From contig NW_024881316.1 of NCBI RefSeq assembly GCF_018691265.1, forward strand, positions 22,173,819 through 22,237,818: DNA of 64,000 bases, in the 5' to 3' direction. Positions within the stretch are counted from its first letter, which is position 1; the number at the start of each line of letters is the position of its first letter. Below, piece by piece: positions 42,546 through 54,232 of the stretch. Source of the DNA: Tyto alba (Eukaryota > Chordata > Aves > Strigiformes > Tytonidae). Position numbers and translations under genes: made by a program. The notes under the pieces are model-generated. The model was given only the letters and a program-made list of their open reading frames with translations, was not told the origin of the DNA and ran no database searches.

Positions 42546-44541
42546 GTCCCACACTGTCTTAAGTCACTTTCATCTTAATAGATCAGTAATTTTTTGGTTT
42601 CTTTTGAAATTAATTATTCATATTTTCAATTAATATTATTTTTAATCAGCTATATGAAGTGAGTTTGGTTTGTTATCCCTATGAAAATGTTCTTAATAAG
42701 TAATTTTTAACTCACAGTGCCTTGCCCAGTCATCTCTCAGGAAAATGAAATATGTGTTTGTGTATCTAATGCAGGGGTATATTGAAGAAAAATGGCTATC
42801 TGTCATCAAGATATTAAAAAGTCACATGATCTGTGGATATTTCTAGGAAAAATAACCCATGGCTTAGCTAGAAGCAAAATAACATTTTATTTCGGGAAGG
42901 TCTAAATTACCAAGATTTCCAAGTCCCACAGCTTCCAAGCAGGCAAGATAAAAGCTTGTATTCAATATTAAAATAGGGATGAAGCAACTTTTCTGGTTTA
43001 GGGTAAGATCATAAATCTATGAAGTTTTATCTCATAGCTGAAGACAGAGGTGAAATTTTTTTTTTTTTTTTTTTTTGGGGTAATATTTCTGTTAAGTTTA
43101 GTGTATTTGTGAAATTCTATTTGAGTGTCTCTAACTCAATTTCTGACTTGGAATGAGAATGTTAAAATATCCAAAGACAGACCGAGATCTGTGGTCTGTT
43201 TCCTTCAAAATAAGAAAGCTTAGATGGTTGGGGTATATATCGAGACTTGTGGATTTTCCCCTTCATAGAACGAAATTAAGTCTCCAAACACTCTGAAATG
43301 TGTCCATCAATAGTTCATCTCTTCTAAAAACCTCAACTTTCAACTTGTTTTTGATAACTCAGCTGAACTGGAGCTCACTGTAGCTCAACAAACATTAAAC
43401 TCTAAATCTGATGAAGAATATTACAGTTGCTGTCCCAGCTCTGTCTTGAAGCTCATAGAAGGTTAGAGGGGAACATGTAGTTTTGCCTTAGGATTATACA
43501 ATAAGTGTTTATATGAATATTTGTGTTGTTGTTTATTAGCATTTACAAAAATGATTGATGTTTTATTCCCAGCCCAAATTCATCAATTCTTTTAGAAACT
43601 GTTAGTAAATTCTTGTCAGAAACATACACAGGCAGGTGCATTAAATTCTCCACACTTATCCTTCAGCCACTTAACAAAGACAGCATGACAATATTAACAT
43701 TAGGCATTGCTCACTAAACAAAACTTTTTCTGAGTAAGAAACCTCCTCTTCGGTCTGCAGCCCTATGAGTGTAACCTCCTGAATGTACTAATGAATTTTA
43801 GGAATAAGTCACTTCATAGCTGCCACGATCCTTAATCTAAATGTTACTACAACATATATTTCTTAGTAATATTTCCAAGTCTCTATTTGTATACACTTGA
43901 ATGACCTTAGTCTTGCCAAAGCATATATCTTATTTAACTCTTCAGAATAATAAAGTTTTATCCCATATCAAGATATTGATTGATTCTGGAATAAGAATGT
44001 GCAACAGTTTCTAATGCAGAAATTCCTTTTTTTTTTATTTTTTTTTTCCAAGCAGACTGCTATATTGTAGACCTGTAGTCCAGAAATACATTTTTACCAC
44101 TGATAGTAAGAGAACATAGGCTTTGTATTATGTCTACAAGGCCTCAGGACTGAAGCTTGTCAGACTTGCTTTGTCTGAACTTATTTTGACCTGCCTGGAA
44201 CTTTGTTTTTACTTAGTTTAGCTGCAACAGCAGTTTTTCTAATGATGAGGTGGCTACGCTTAATTTATTTCACTTTTGCTTATCTTCATATGGCATAGCC
44301 ATAGTTTTATATAGATGGTATTTACAAGTAATTATTCCATGTAAGCTGACAGATTTATGGCTCTGATATGATGATACAGTGTAGAGGTACTCAGGCTTGG
44401 TATGATAGTGGTGGCCCTGAGAAGTGGAAACAGGCTGGCACCAGAAAGTCACCAGCAGTCATTTAAAGAAAAGCAAACCTAGATCTGAAGAAAATCAGTT
44501 TTGAGGGTAACAAGGAGAACAAAAAGAAAGCATAAAAAATT
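42546..44541. other. AT-rich stretch without a recognised gene
   Basis: It contains a poly-T run at 43,056-43,076. I looked on the minus strand at 44,200-44,540 for the missing 3' end of the LINE relic that lies upstream on that strand, and found no convincing match. Confidence 0.55.
43056..43076. repeat. Poly-T tract
   Basis: 21 T in a row, visible directly. Confidence 0.95.
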
Positions 44542-44564
44542 TGTAAAATGCACTACCTGTAGTA

Positions 44565-44828
44565 AATTCAGCTATATAAACCCTGATCCAGTGACTTGAC
44601 TTGTCAGCTTGACCTCAGACCTCACTCATCACCAGGGGCTTGCCTGGGGATCTCTGGGCTGTGACTGACCCTGGTAATTGCCACCGAACCTGCCCTGCTC
44701 TCCTTGCTCAGCCATGGTGGGACTGTGCCCTTGCTGGTGAGGACACAGCCCTGCCACCTTGTTGTCTCCCCGGCACCCAGATCACATTCCCTGGGGAGCA
44801 GCCTGCTCCTGCTGCTCCCTGACAGACA
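44565..44828 (+). mobile_element. GC-rich LTR-like block
   Basis: A TATA-like CTATATAAA at 44,572-44,580 precedes about 240 bp of sharply GC-richer DNA ('ggggatctctgggctgtgac' at 44,646-44,665, 'gccatggtgggactgtgccc' at 44,710-44,729, ending near 'gctgctccctgaca'). The block stops where the LINE relic's reading frame breaks off at about 44,826, as if it were inserted at or replaced the relic's 3' part. The layout of TATA plus a GC-rich leader suggests the U3/R/U5 of an LTR, but I could not identify matching termini, a polyadenylation signal or target duplications. A 60- and a 64-codon open frame inside have no known domain. Confidence 0.4.
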
Positions 44829-45870
44829 CCTTTCAGACTTTAATTTGTCTACAAAATTATGCCCTTCTTGTGAAAAAGATATCTTTGTTACTTTCTGAAG
44901 GCTGCCCTGGGCATCTGTAGTTTCCTGAAAATTTCATCTATTCTCACCACTGAGGCATTCTGAGGGGATAATTTCTCTACAGCTGGAAACACATGCATTC
45001 TGTTAGTTATAACTAATGGTTGATGGCTTACCAGGAGAAGCGGTGTTTTTAAGGTCATTAATCATTCCAAAAGGTGAACATGCAGAGGAAATTCAATTCA
45101 CTGTTATTTGCATAGATTCCTGGGAATGAGCAATCAGAGTATAGTTGTCAGCAGACAGATCAGACAGACTTGTTGCTCACAACAATGGCATTTAACAGCT
45201 CTCCATCAAGCCCTGAATCTAATCTGGATACCTGAAGCATGTAGGAATCAGCTGAGAGCAGCGTGACAAAATATATATTAAGCAGCATTGGTGAGATGAC
45301 ACGAGCTTGTATTACTGGAGGAAGTGAATTGAAAGCATTCAAACTTGCTCCAGTCTTACCGTCATTCTGTCATGAAATTATCTAAACCTCACAATGAAGT
45401 TGTCTAAGCAGACAATCCTGAAGTAAAATTCCTGCTGACAGTGTCAAACGTTACTATCAGGTCAACAAAGATGGAGCAGAAATAAGAGACCTCTCTATAT
45501 TTCTGTTCTATGTGTTAGCTAAAAAAGATTAAGCTTGCACTTAATTTCATTCTCTGAAACAAAATTTGCTGCCAGGCAAAAATCTTTGTAATATGGCTAA
45601 CTAAGGCAGTTAAATACAGACCTTGTAGTGATAGTGCCAAGAATTTTTAATAAGAGAATTCTTCAATGAGGGAAGTGTATGAAAAGACTATCCATCTTAT
45701 AAAGATGGACAAAGAGGTAAAGTTTGTAGTCTTGGGGGATCACAGTTTTATCTCACATAAGCAGAAGGATCTTTTGAAGGATTAAGAAGCCTCAAAGCCT
45801 CTGAAAATCTCAACTGAAATGAGAGTAAGTACTTTGTCACCTGAATTTCTGAGACAGTAAATGATACCTA
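44826..45870 (-). pseudogene. Reverse-transcriptase remnant of the LINE relic
   Basis: From the N-terminal side, in minus-strand frames, GIIYCLRNSGDK...ISVEIFRG (about 45,870-45,800) fits the 'AI..LKSGKAPG.DGIPAEIYK' block. VIPQDYK (45,723-45,743) fits the 'IPQ(D/E)(W/F)K' block. LLLKILGTITTRS (about 45,653-45,615) fits 'ISLLSIAGKILAR', and LPGSKFCFREN (about 45,577-45,545) fits 'LPESQCGFR'. Motifs A, B and C follow as given for the whole element. After them ISSACSPFGMINDLKN (about 45,087-45,040) fits 'F..AC..FGL.I..KKT'. VVRIDEIFRKLQMPRAAF (about 44,954-44,901) fits the 'IDDEI..RI.KA..AF' segment downstream of the RT. The YADD-box aspartates are partly lost (SADN). Stops and at least five frame changes exclude coding. 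Confidence 0.8.
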
Positions 45871-46469
45871 AAGTGAACTGATGGACTGTAAAGGCAAGTG
45901 TTCAGTAGCCTTGTAGATGTTGGTGGATTGTTTACTGAATAAAAATTTGAATGCTGACTCTTAGTTTCAAGAATTCAGTTCTTTCAAGTCAGAGTCTTTC
46001 TCTTCAGTCTGCAGAGCATTTAACTAGAGAAAATTCACACCAGGGGTGGAACTGCCATTAGGAGAACCATACTGTATTTTAAGAGCACCGTTAGACTTTA
46101 TGCCATTTTGATTGAATTGTTATCACAGCTCATCTGTTTTCTTGCCATTCAGGCACTATGCATAACTTCAATTTATGCTGAAGGTTGTAAAGATTTTTAC
46201 TAGATGCTGATAGTCAATATGCTATTTAAGATTAATATAAGCAATATTTTCCATCAAGCAATTTCCTCCAAACTGTCTCATAGAACCGGCCTTTATGTTT
46301 CCAGGCCATTGAATCAGGAGTGTTCAAAACATTTGTGTTGAAAACACTTTTGAAGTGATTAAACATTGCCAGAAGTTGTATTAGTGATAATTCACCTTGC
46401 ATTACAAGGCTTTGCCATTTAGAAAATTTATTGTAATTTAGTTTCTTCAAAGGGTTTTTCCTGAGTTAT

Positions 46470-46985
46470 TGCAGAGAGAATAAGATAGGCAGTGAGTCTG
46501 AATTTAGAACAGATAAAAGGATAGACTGCCTAACATTAAATTTCTCTTCTAAATTTGGTGTTGTTGATGTTTCTGCCTTACAGTGTCTAATTAAATATCA
46601 GTATTTGGGTCCGAGGTGTAATAAAGAATTAACTCTTTCTTATTTAAATGATGAAAAATCGCCTTTACTCTAAAATTATGTTCAGCAGCTTTCCTGAAAT
46701 AATAAATAACTGCTGTTTCTTCTTCCATCCTCCTAAGTAATACTCTGCCAGGCCTCCTGGTCACCATGAACCCTGGAGACATTCAGAATAGGCTTGTATT
46801 CTATCCTGGCCCCAAAAGATTTTGTATTGCAGTTGTGCATACACTTTGGTTTGATCTCATGAGGTTTTTTCAGGACACTGAGAAGTCACTAAAAGTAAGA
46901 TTTCCAGACAAGCTTGTTTATTGACAATAATAAAACCAAAGAGCAAACAGTGTAGTATAGTGACAATCTATAACAAAGGTATAGC
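46470..46985 (-). pseudogene. Endonuclease-domain remnant of the LINE relic
   Basis: The reading order on the minus strand parallels the AP-endonuclease domain of vertebrate LINEs. A segment QCPEKTS-stop-DQTKVYAQL (about 46,895-46,835) sits where families have an 'AYAP...(D)E.K..FY..L' block. ILNVSRVH (46,766-46,789) sits where the GDFNARVG motif is expected, followed in the same frame by DQEAWQS. AEHNFRVKAIFHHLNKK (about 46,686-46,636) matches the 'AEHNL.ITNT.F' block. Next come DPNTDI and LDTVRQK where 'HP.S..H.IDYV' is expected, and NSDSLPILFSL at about 46,505-46,473 where the catalytic 'TDHRL..S' lies. The expected catalytic Asp and His of the last motif are not kept. Alignment is by eye, from memory of the family. 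Confidence 0.7.
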
Positions 46986-49900
46986 TGATCGAGGAGGTAT
47001 TGATTCATTGCTACTTCAGCTGCATATAAGCATTTTTTTGCAGTTATATTCCCTGCATACCATCAATGTGTGCTTTCCTGTATATCTATTGTCACAGGAT
47101 TCAGAAATAATGATGGAGATATGACATGCTATGAAATCTGACAACGCATAAATTACTTTCTAGAGAGGATTATTTGATGAATAGACCTATTGGAGGGAAA
47201 CTTGGCAGCGGTGGATAGGTGTATGTCAGCTCTACCAGTTACAATGACTCAAGTTGTCCACAAAATTTTGCCATAGACATTGCTCCCCGAGAAAATTAAG
47301 ATATCTTTCAATTCATCATAGCTGACTATCAGGAGATGGGTGCTCTGTATTCTGAGATGCCAGTGAAACTTCACCCTGTGAAACAATTTAATGGGCAGGA
47401 TATGTCTGTCATCTGTGACTGAATGTTTTAGAGTATCAAGAAAGGCTGGTGGTACACAAACATCTTATTTCCACTGCATAAAAAACTTTAAATAAATAAA
47501 TTTTGATAAGAAGTTGAACCAATTGTGAAAGTGAGCTGTAGTTTAAGAGAACACATCTTATGTTAAGTGAGCATAATTTATTTTCAAACCTGTCTTCATG
47601 GAATCTGTGTTCCTTTCAAGCCCAAGAATAGATAACATAGCCAGATAGTCTTAATTCATAGCATATTGAAGATTAAGAAATAAATTAAAATTGAAAGAGT
47701 GACTAGAATAAACTATTTTAAAAACATTTAATCACAGTATTAGATTTTTTCATAACTAAATAGAACTTCTTCATTTACAAATACCTTAAATTTCCAAATA
47801 ACTTCTGACTTTCAGAGAAAACATTAAATCTTTTTGTGGTAGGTGACCATTGTGAAAAATCTTGAACAGAAACATTTTCTGTTCAAGACATAATGGTCAT
47901 AGACTCGATTTTATGGTAAAAGTTGTTGACTCTTTTCTGTCCAATTTTATTGTACAAAGTCATTTCAGAAATAAGATAAAATGATGGGGGTTTGCATTCT
48001 TTGCCACTCAAAAACTTCAAGGAAAGTTTACTCACTTTGCAAGTAAAAAAGTAGTTTCAACTCTCAGGTTATGAAATGAAGTGGGACAAACTCTATCTTA
48101 CTCTCACTTTATTCCAGTAATTAAATTTCAACAGGCTGAAATATTTTCTTGGTTATATCACTGCTCCTTTATTTAGTGGAAGAACACAAAGAAACCCAAA
48201 GAAAGAAACCAAGACTGTAATTGGAAGTTATGCTTTTTCTTAGTCAATGACGGTGGGTCAGAAAATAATGTGTCTGTAACCAAGACCTGTAGGGCTAACT
48301 GTGGAGTGCAGTTGCCTACTGTGCATAGTGCTCTAACAAGTGAGTAAGAAGATACCACAACTAATGTAAGTAGTATGTCTCAGTTTGAAGCTTTATCTAA
48401 TTTTTTAAAATGACAACACAGGAAAATATTTTTTTGAATATATTTGATTTTAATTTTTTGTTTTTAATTTTGTTTTTCAATGTAAGAACTAAAAAATGTT
48501 GTCCATTCTAGAACTCCAGGTTATTGTATAAATTGACTCTGTTTCTTACATATGTGGGGTTAAGAAAGACCTAGTATTATTTCTGGAAAAATGGAATCCA
48601 GTTCAATTTGCTTAAACTAGTTGGGTAACATGAAGACATGGCAGATGTGTCAGGGTTAAACTAAATATACTTGATCTTACATCAGTGTAGATAGCTGGGT
48701 AGATGTCTGAATGATGTTCCTTGCAACTGTGGATTCCTATAAAATGCACACTATACTGCAACAGAAATAGAAGATAAATAGTGAAAATACAATAGCTGAA
48801 GCATATGTTCATACATAGTATGTACAGATAAAATAATTATCAAAATACTATAGCATAGGTAAATCTTTCAAAAGCTTTTTCTGTATATCAAAATGTTTAT
48901 TTTTGTATATTTAACATAACAAACAAATTATATTATAAGTACAGTACATTAACCGTATGTGAAATACAAACTGCTCATACTCTAAATACTGCATGGATTG
49001 TTATAGACAGTGAAAATTATTAAACAAATTGCCTGTAATTTAAAGCACTCTATAAAAGTTCTACTTTCAAAGATCCTTTTTATTCTTTTGCACTTAAATT
49101 CAGCCAATTAGGAATAGAAAATGTAGAGTTCTGGACACAAAATTCATGCCTCAGGAAGCTTGAAAAATAAGTGATTGTGGTCTCTCAAACCACTCATAAC
49201 CCAAGGCCAAGTCACATATGATGTCTAAACAAACTCATGATAAAATCAAATCATCAAAATGTGAACTATCCTTTTCTTTCTCTGCTCTTTAATCAATATT
49301 TGAATATCTAGCAAAGATGGTGTTCACATTTTAATTAGAATTTCAAATTTGTTTCCCATTAAGATGAATCAAGAAATCATTTCTTTCAAGGTCTTTGCTA
49401 GGCTGCAGTGAAAAAGCTGAATCATTCCATGCTTACTTCACACATATTTTTTTTTTTCACAACTGTAATGGTCAGAAGTGCAAATTATTTCTCATGAAGC
49501 TTGAAATTTCAGGAATGACTCTTCTGGCCAAATGAATTAGACTTAGCTGATCCCATCCTGTGGGACAGTCATGCCTTTGTACATAGAAGAAGTTAATAAT
49601 CAGATCTCAGTCAGGGACCCGTTGGCTCAGTTTGATAAGGAAAGAACAACTAGAACTCTTTTGTGTTTTGCAGAAGTCACTAAACCAGACCAAATGTTTA
49701 TACTATCACTGTAATTTGACATTAAGATGTTTAGGTAGAATGGAGGAGACATAGGTTCCAGTTCCTGCTGTAAAGCTTATTGTAGTATTTAGCCTACATT
49801 TATTTGATGGTTTTTTCCTGCATGAATTTGTTAATTTATAACATGGTATCTGTGTTGCTTTGCTGGCACAGAGATTCTTTAATTCATTAGACAAAATAAA

Positions 49901-50050
49901 GCTTTCATAGGAGGGAATGAAGAAGCTTCCACCTCTTCCTTTATGGCAATCAGAATATCCCAGATCTTGAAACACATAACCTTGGACCATGTGCAATGAA
50001 ATGCAAACCACATCTGACAGATCCCAGAAAAGGCTCAACAACTGAGCTTT

Positions 50051-50089
<39 letters not shown>

Positions 50090-53000
50090 GCTATGCTTTC
50101 TTGTATTCTGTAAGAACACAGTCACTGCCTTTTTTTTAAAAAACTAGAGGATAAGTTAGAGTGGTATCCATAGCTAGAGCTGAGGAGGAACAGTGAGCAC
50201 AAAACTAATAAAAAGTTTCTTATTTCAGCTTCTCATCTCAGCTGAAGATTTTAGGTTCCCTTCTGATAGTTGTCTGTGTAGCAGTTTTGGAAAGATCTCA
50301 AAGTCTTTTAAGAAAAAAAATTTTGATGTTCCTCATCCAGTTTTAAGGAGACAGAATCACTGCCATACAACTTTCATGCCAATTTACACAGTTGCCTACC
50401 CAGGTCCAGTTTTGAAGTATATTGAATCTGTACAGTTGTAATATAGTGATATAAACATAGAAGGAAGAAAATTTGTCCAAAATATCAGATTTTCTTCAGC
50501 TGATGCTCATTTTCTGTCATGTTTTCAGTTGCTCCCGCATGGTCTTTGTATTTTCTGAAAATGTCGCTAAGGCAATGGCACAAAGACTTATATTCTCAAT
50601 TGGTTTTGGTCTCAATGTGCTCTGCAATATCGCCTCAGTTTGTGCTTGAGACCCTGGAAGTAAGTGCATGTGTGAAATCACTGAGTTTGGAACATATGAT
50701 AGGTGCACAGTACCTTATGTGTCTTCTGTGGGGAGCATGGAAATAGAGGGAACTCAGGTTATGGTTTAACTGGAAGCAATAGCAGTCAGCCAACGAGCAG
50801 GACGTCTTTTTGGAGCATCACATTTCCCAGGACAAGAGACTCAGAACTAAGAAAATATCCATTTTGGCTTCTGAATTGGTGGAATTGTAATAATTTTTAG
50901 TACTTTTTATAATTTTTTCTATCTTCCAAAATTACAAGATGAAGTTATGGCATCTTTCTATCTATCTATCAGTGTCTATTGCAGTTCTGCAAAGAAGGGA
51001 GGTCCTGACATTAACAGAAAACAGTACCTTAAGAAATGCAAATGCACTTATTTAAATTCACATATAACTTTCACCTAGATGACAAATAACTGCATAACAT
51101 GTATTCAGAATATTTTTCTGGGATTTATTTTTCTGATTGCATTAGTATGGTTAGCTTGCCAAAATACTCCAGGAGTCAGTTTGCATGTGAATTTGAGTCA
51201 ATTGAAATGGAAATTTACATGGAAGTTAATGCTTAAACTGCTGGAATTTGGTGGAGATTGATATGAAGCTGTCAGCCCCAGGGGCTGAGCTCTTACAGAA
51301 ATTCATGGGTGGTCTGGGCCAGGACAATGCTCTAAAAGATCTGGTGGATCATATTCAGTGGTTATCATGGACTAAGAGTGCTTAATGTGACATATACATA
51401 GCTATGAGCAGCAATGTCAAGACAGAAGTAGTTTCTAACATGGATGAAAGCAGAACTTTAACAATGTCAAAACATTGGTGCTTGTGTAGGCTAAGAACCT
51501 GCCAAATTAGGCAGCAGCTGAAAAAATGGCTTTAAAGATTCCTTTTTGGACATAAGTATCAAAAGTGGGAATTAGTCTAACTTCAGAGCTTATTGTTTTG
51601 ATAAAATGATATTTTCCCATGTCTGTAGAGTTGGTACAGCACAACTTCCCCAAACTACTCCAACCGTAAGCTAAACTTTTGTTTAGTATTAAACAAGACC
51701 ATCTGAGCAGCCTACCTCTTTTAATGTGGAAGCTGAAACTAAGGATATCTAATCTGGGAAAAAAATCAACCTACCCTATAAAAAACGATGTCAGATCACT
51801 GTTTTATTTTTAGGTATGAGACCCACAGCAGAAGTGTTTTTTACCTGTTGTTGTACAACAGGGAAAACATCTATGGAGAGGTGAACTATGAGCATTAAGT
51901 TGTAGAAACTTCTCAGACTGAAGTCTGAAGGACCACAAAAGAAACTTGAATGCCATATAACCTTTCTGTTTTCCAAAGTATTGAACATTTTGTAAAAGGG
52001 TGACTGCTCTTAAGAAAAAAGATTACAAAACCAATGAAGTGCTGTTATGAAAATCTATACAATATACTTGTGAAAGTGCACCTCTTTATGGAGTATGGCA
52101 GATAATACTTCAGTGAAAAAGGCACTGCTTTGGAGACTGTGGAGATATATGGATTGCACAGACCAAAGGGAAATTTTATGTGAGATGAATCCTTCCAACA
52201 AATACAGGGTGTGCTTTATTCTTTCTCCCATAAAAGGTTCTGTAACAAGGAGGTATTGATGCAAGTTATTTGCGTGGGGATGGTTTTAAATGCTGAATTT
52301 TGTACATTACATGAAACATTTAAATCCCTCCCTGTCTTCTTGATCATTTGAAGGCAACAACTATCTTGCTGTCTTTCCCAGCCGAAGGTTTATCTGGTTA
52401 AGTTTATTTAGGTTTATTTTTATTATTCATATTTAAGTTTATTCAAGATCATTATGCATCTCCATATTTGAAAGGAATTTATGAAAGAATGAGAGAAGTG
52501 ATATAAGAGCATATTCCAGACAAACAGAAATAGAGAACAGTAAGTGTATGGCTTATTTCACAAAACATACAAATAATACCTACTGTTTTCCATTTGGTTT
52601 TTATTACTTTTTCTTGAGAGTAAATACTCAAAACATTAGGCTTCAACCATAAATTACTGTTTGTATAAACTAGACTGCAGTGCAAATGCTCGATTTTACT
52701 GAAGTTTGTCAACTAAATATTTTAAAGTGCATATTATTTAGTGCAGTACATTTAGGAAATGAGAGAATTATATAGGATTAATAAACCCCATTAGCTAAAA
52801 CTAAATTAACTATGACTATTGCAGTGGTAAATATAATATAAAACCCGATTTTTGTCTGCTATTGGAAAGAAGATATCGAGTTGCTTGTGAAATAGAACTC
52901 ATAAAAAAGTAGTTCAATAGAGCATTTGGCCAGGTTCTCACATAAACAAATAGAAAACTCTAGGACAAAAAATGAAATTATGTTTTATGAAATTTCTGGA

Positions 53001-53867
53001 ATAAGCAGAAATCAAACAAACAGAAGTTGAATCAGTTTAGAGATGCCATTAGTAGACTTCTACTCTTTGGAGGCTTTAGGTTTTTCTCAGATTCTAGTTA
53101 CAGGAAGAAGACTGTTATTTGTAGCTCTTCTCCAAGTCTAATCTATCAGTATATAAATGACTGTATATCGGTTTCATCAATCATCGTGAAACACAAAATA
53201 ATAGCATTTAAACTATAAAACAGCATTCTGCAAAAACTTTTTACTTGGAAAATGAAACAATTTCTTGAACTATTTCTCCTGGATTCAAGATCATAAATTA
53301 ACTAGACATCTACTCATGCTGTCTGCTGGTGGTTAATCATACAGTTCATTCCCTGGTTTCTGGCAATTATAACTCATTCTGTGGCACAAAAACGCATTTC
53401 CCTCTGGAGTGTTTCTGACTGTTAGGAGAACATCTGATTTGCTATGAATAGACATAAAACTGAAGTGTAAGGTATAAATTAAATAAATATAAAGAATATA
53501 AAATATAAAATATAACAAAATATAGGAAAACTGACATTTATTAATTTCCATTTTACCTGCAAGAACAAAAGCAACACTCTAAAGAACCTGCATGAAAATA
53601 CATATAAGAAATAGCACAGCATAATTTCATCAATTTTCAAAAAATTGATTTTTTAGAGTATTGATTTTTCAATCTCTCTGAAAAAATCATAACAATAAAT
53701 ATAACCACCAGATTTGCCCTGTGAATAATACTCTTTTTTGCTTTCTTTTCCTTCTTCAACTTACAGCCTGTGTCCTTTCTCCTGAAGTCATTCCTCTTGT
53801 GGTTATTTCACACACAAGAGTCTTACTGACATCTATGAAGTTCAACACACTGAATGAATAACAGGAG
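46986..53867. other. AT-rich stretch without a recognised gene
   Basis: The first 150-170 bases may be the decayed N-terminal part of the LINE relic. Beyond that only homopolymers are supported (A run at 50,057-50,087). A 139-codon minus-strand frame at 49,706-50,125 spans that A run as poly-Phe and shows no known domain. Two opposed 63-75 codon frames at 50,517-50,746 are also unassigned. Confidence 0.5.
50057..50087 (+). repeat. Poly-A tract (31 A)
   Basis: Uninterrupted A run, visible directly. No retrocopied gene body was recognised upstream. Confidence 0.97.
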
Positions 53868-54232
53868 ATGTTATGAGCTGACCACAACCTCCCATTCTGC
53901 ATCTGCCCTGCCCCATGAGTGGAGCAGGGAAAAGGTAGAAAATTCAGGAGTGAAGGAGTAAAGTTGAGCCTGGGAAGAAGGGAGGGGTGAGGTGAAGGTG
54001 TTTTTTCTTTTTCTCACCTTCATACTCTGTTTTTAGTTGCCAATAAATTAAACTAACTTTCCTCAAGCTGATTCTGTTTTGTCTTTGATGGTAATTGGTA
54101 AGTGATCTCCCTGTCTTTATCTCGACACACAAGATTTTTCACATTATTTCCTCTCCCTGTCCTGGTGCAGAGAGGGAGTGAGAGAACCTCTGGGTAGACA
54201 TCTGGCAGTCATCCAAGGTTAACCCACCACTA
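53868..54232 (+). mobile_element. 3' part of an endogenous retroviral LTR
   Basis: It is homologous to the reverse complement of the first ~300 bp of the LTR at 58,631-59,626. 'gagcctgggaagaagggagg' (53,967-53,986), AATAAA at 54,042-54,047, 'ggtaattggtaagtgatctc' (54,089-54,108), 'ctttatctcgacaca' and a terminal 'ggttaacccaccac' (54,217-54,230) correspond in order. The U3 half, with TATA box and GC-rich repeats, is absent, so the copy is 5'-truncated at about 53,868. No target duplication can be defined. Open frames at 53,944-54,354 on the minus strand are not genes. Confidence 0.75.
54042..54047 (+). terminator. LTR polyadenylation signal AATAAA
   Basis: AATAAA within the R-like part of the truncated LTR, at the same relative position as in the 23.5-kb copy. 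Confidence 0.5.

Larger units (their letters stand above)
44826..46985 (-). mobile_element. Ancient non-CR1 LINE relic (endonuclease plus reverse transcriptase)
   Basis: Translated on the minus strand with several frameshifts, this region keeps the order of a non-LTR retrotransposon protein. From high to low coordinates there is an AP-type endonuclease region (about 46,985-46,470), a linker (about 46,470-45,870) and a reverse transcriptase (about 45,870-44,826). Motif A reads FVDLIVTFDTVSR (45,432-45,470). The motif B region reads VIQARVISPML (45,283-45,315), where families have GVKQGCVxAP. The motif C position reads SADN (45,144-45,155) in place of YADD, followed by a Ser-Pro-Gly-Lys-Pro element (PGKP at 45,024-45,035). 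CR1 reads differently at motif A (FLDFSKAFDTV) and in its spacing. Many stops and shifts show it is dead. The family is unassigned. Weak similarity may run to about 47,150. The 3' end is missing at 44,826. Confidence 0.8.

Noticed and set aside
47200..47460. Plus-strand frame with few stops next to the LINE relic
   Set aside because: It contains stops and has no recognisable domain. Its strand is opposite to the relic, so chance is the simpler reading.
50040..50125. 31-A run as the tail of a processed pseudogene
   Set aside because: No recognisable gene body or target duplication next to it, and CR1-type machinery in birds rarely makes poly-A-tailed retrocopies.
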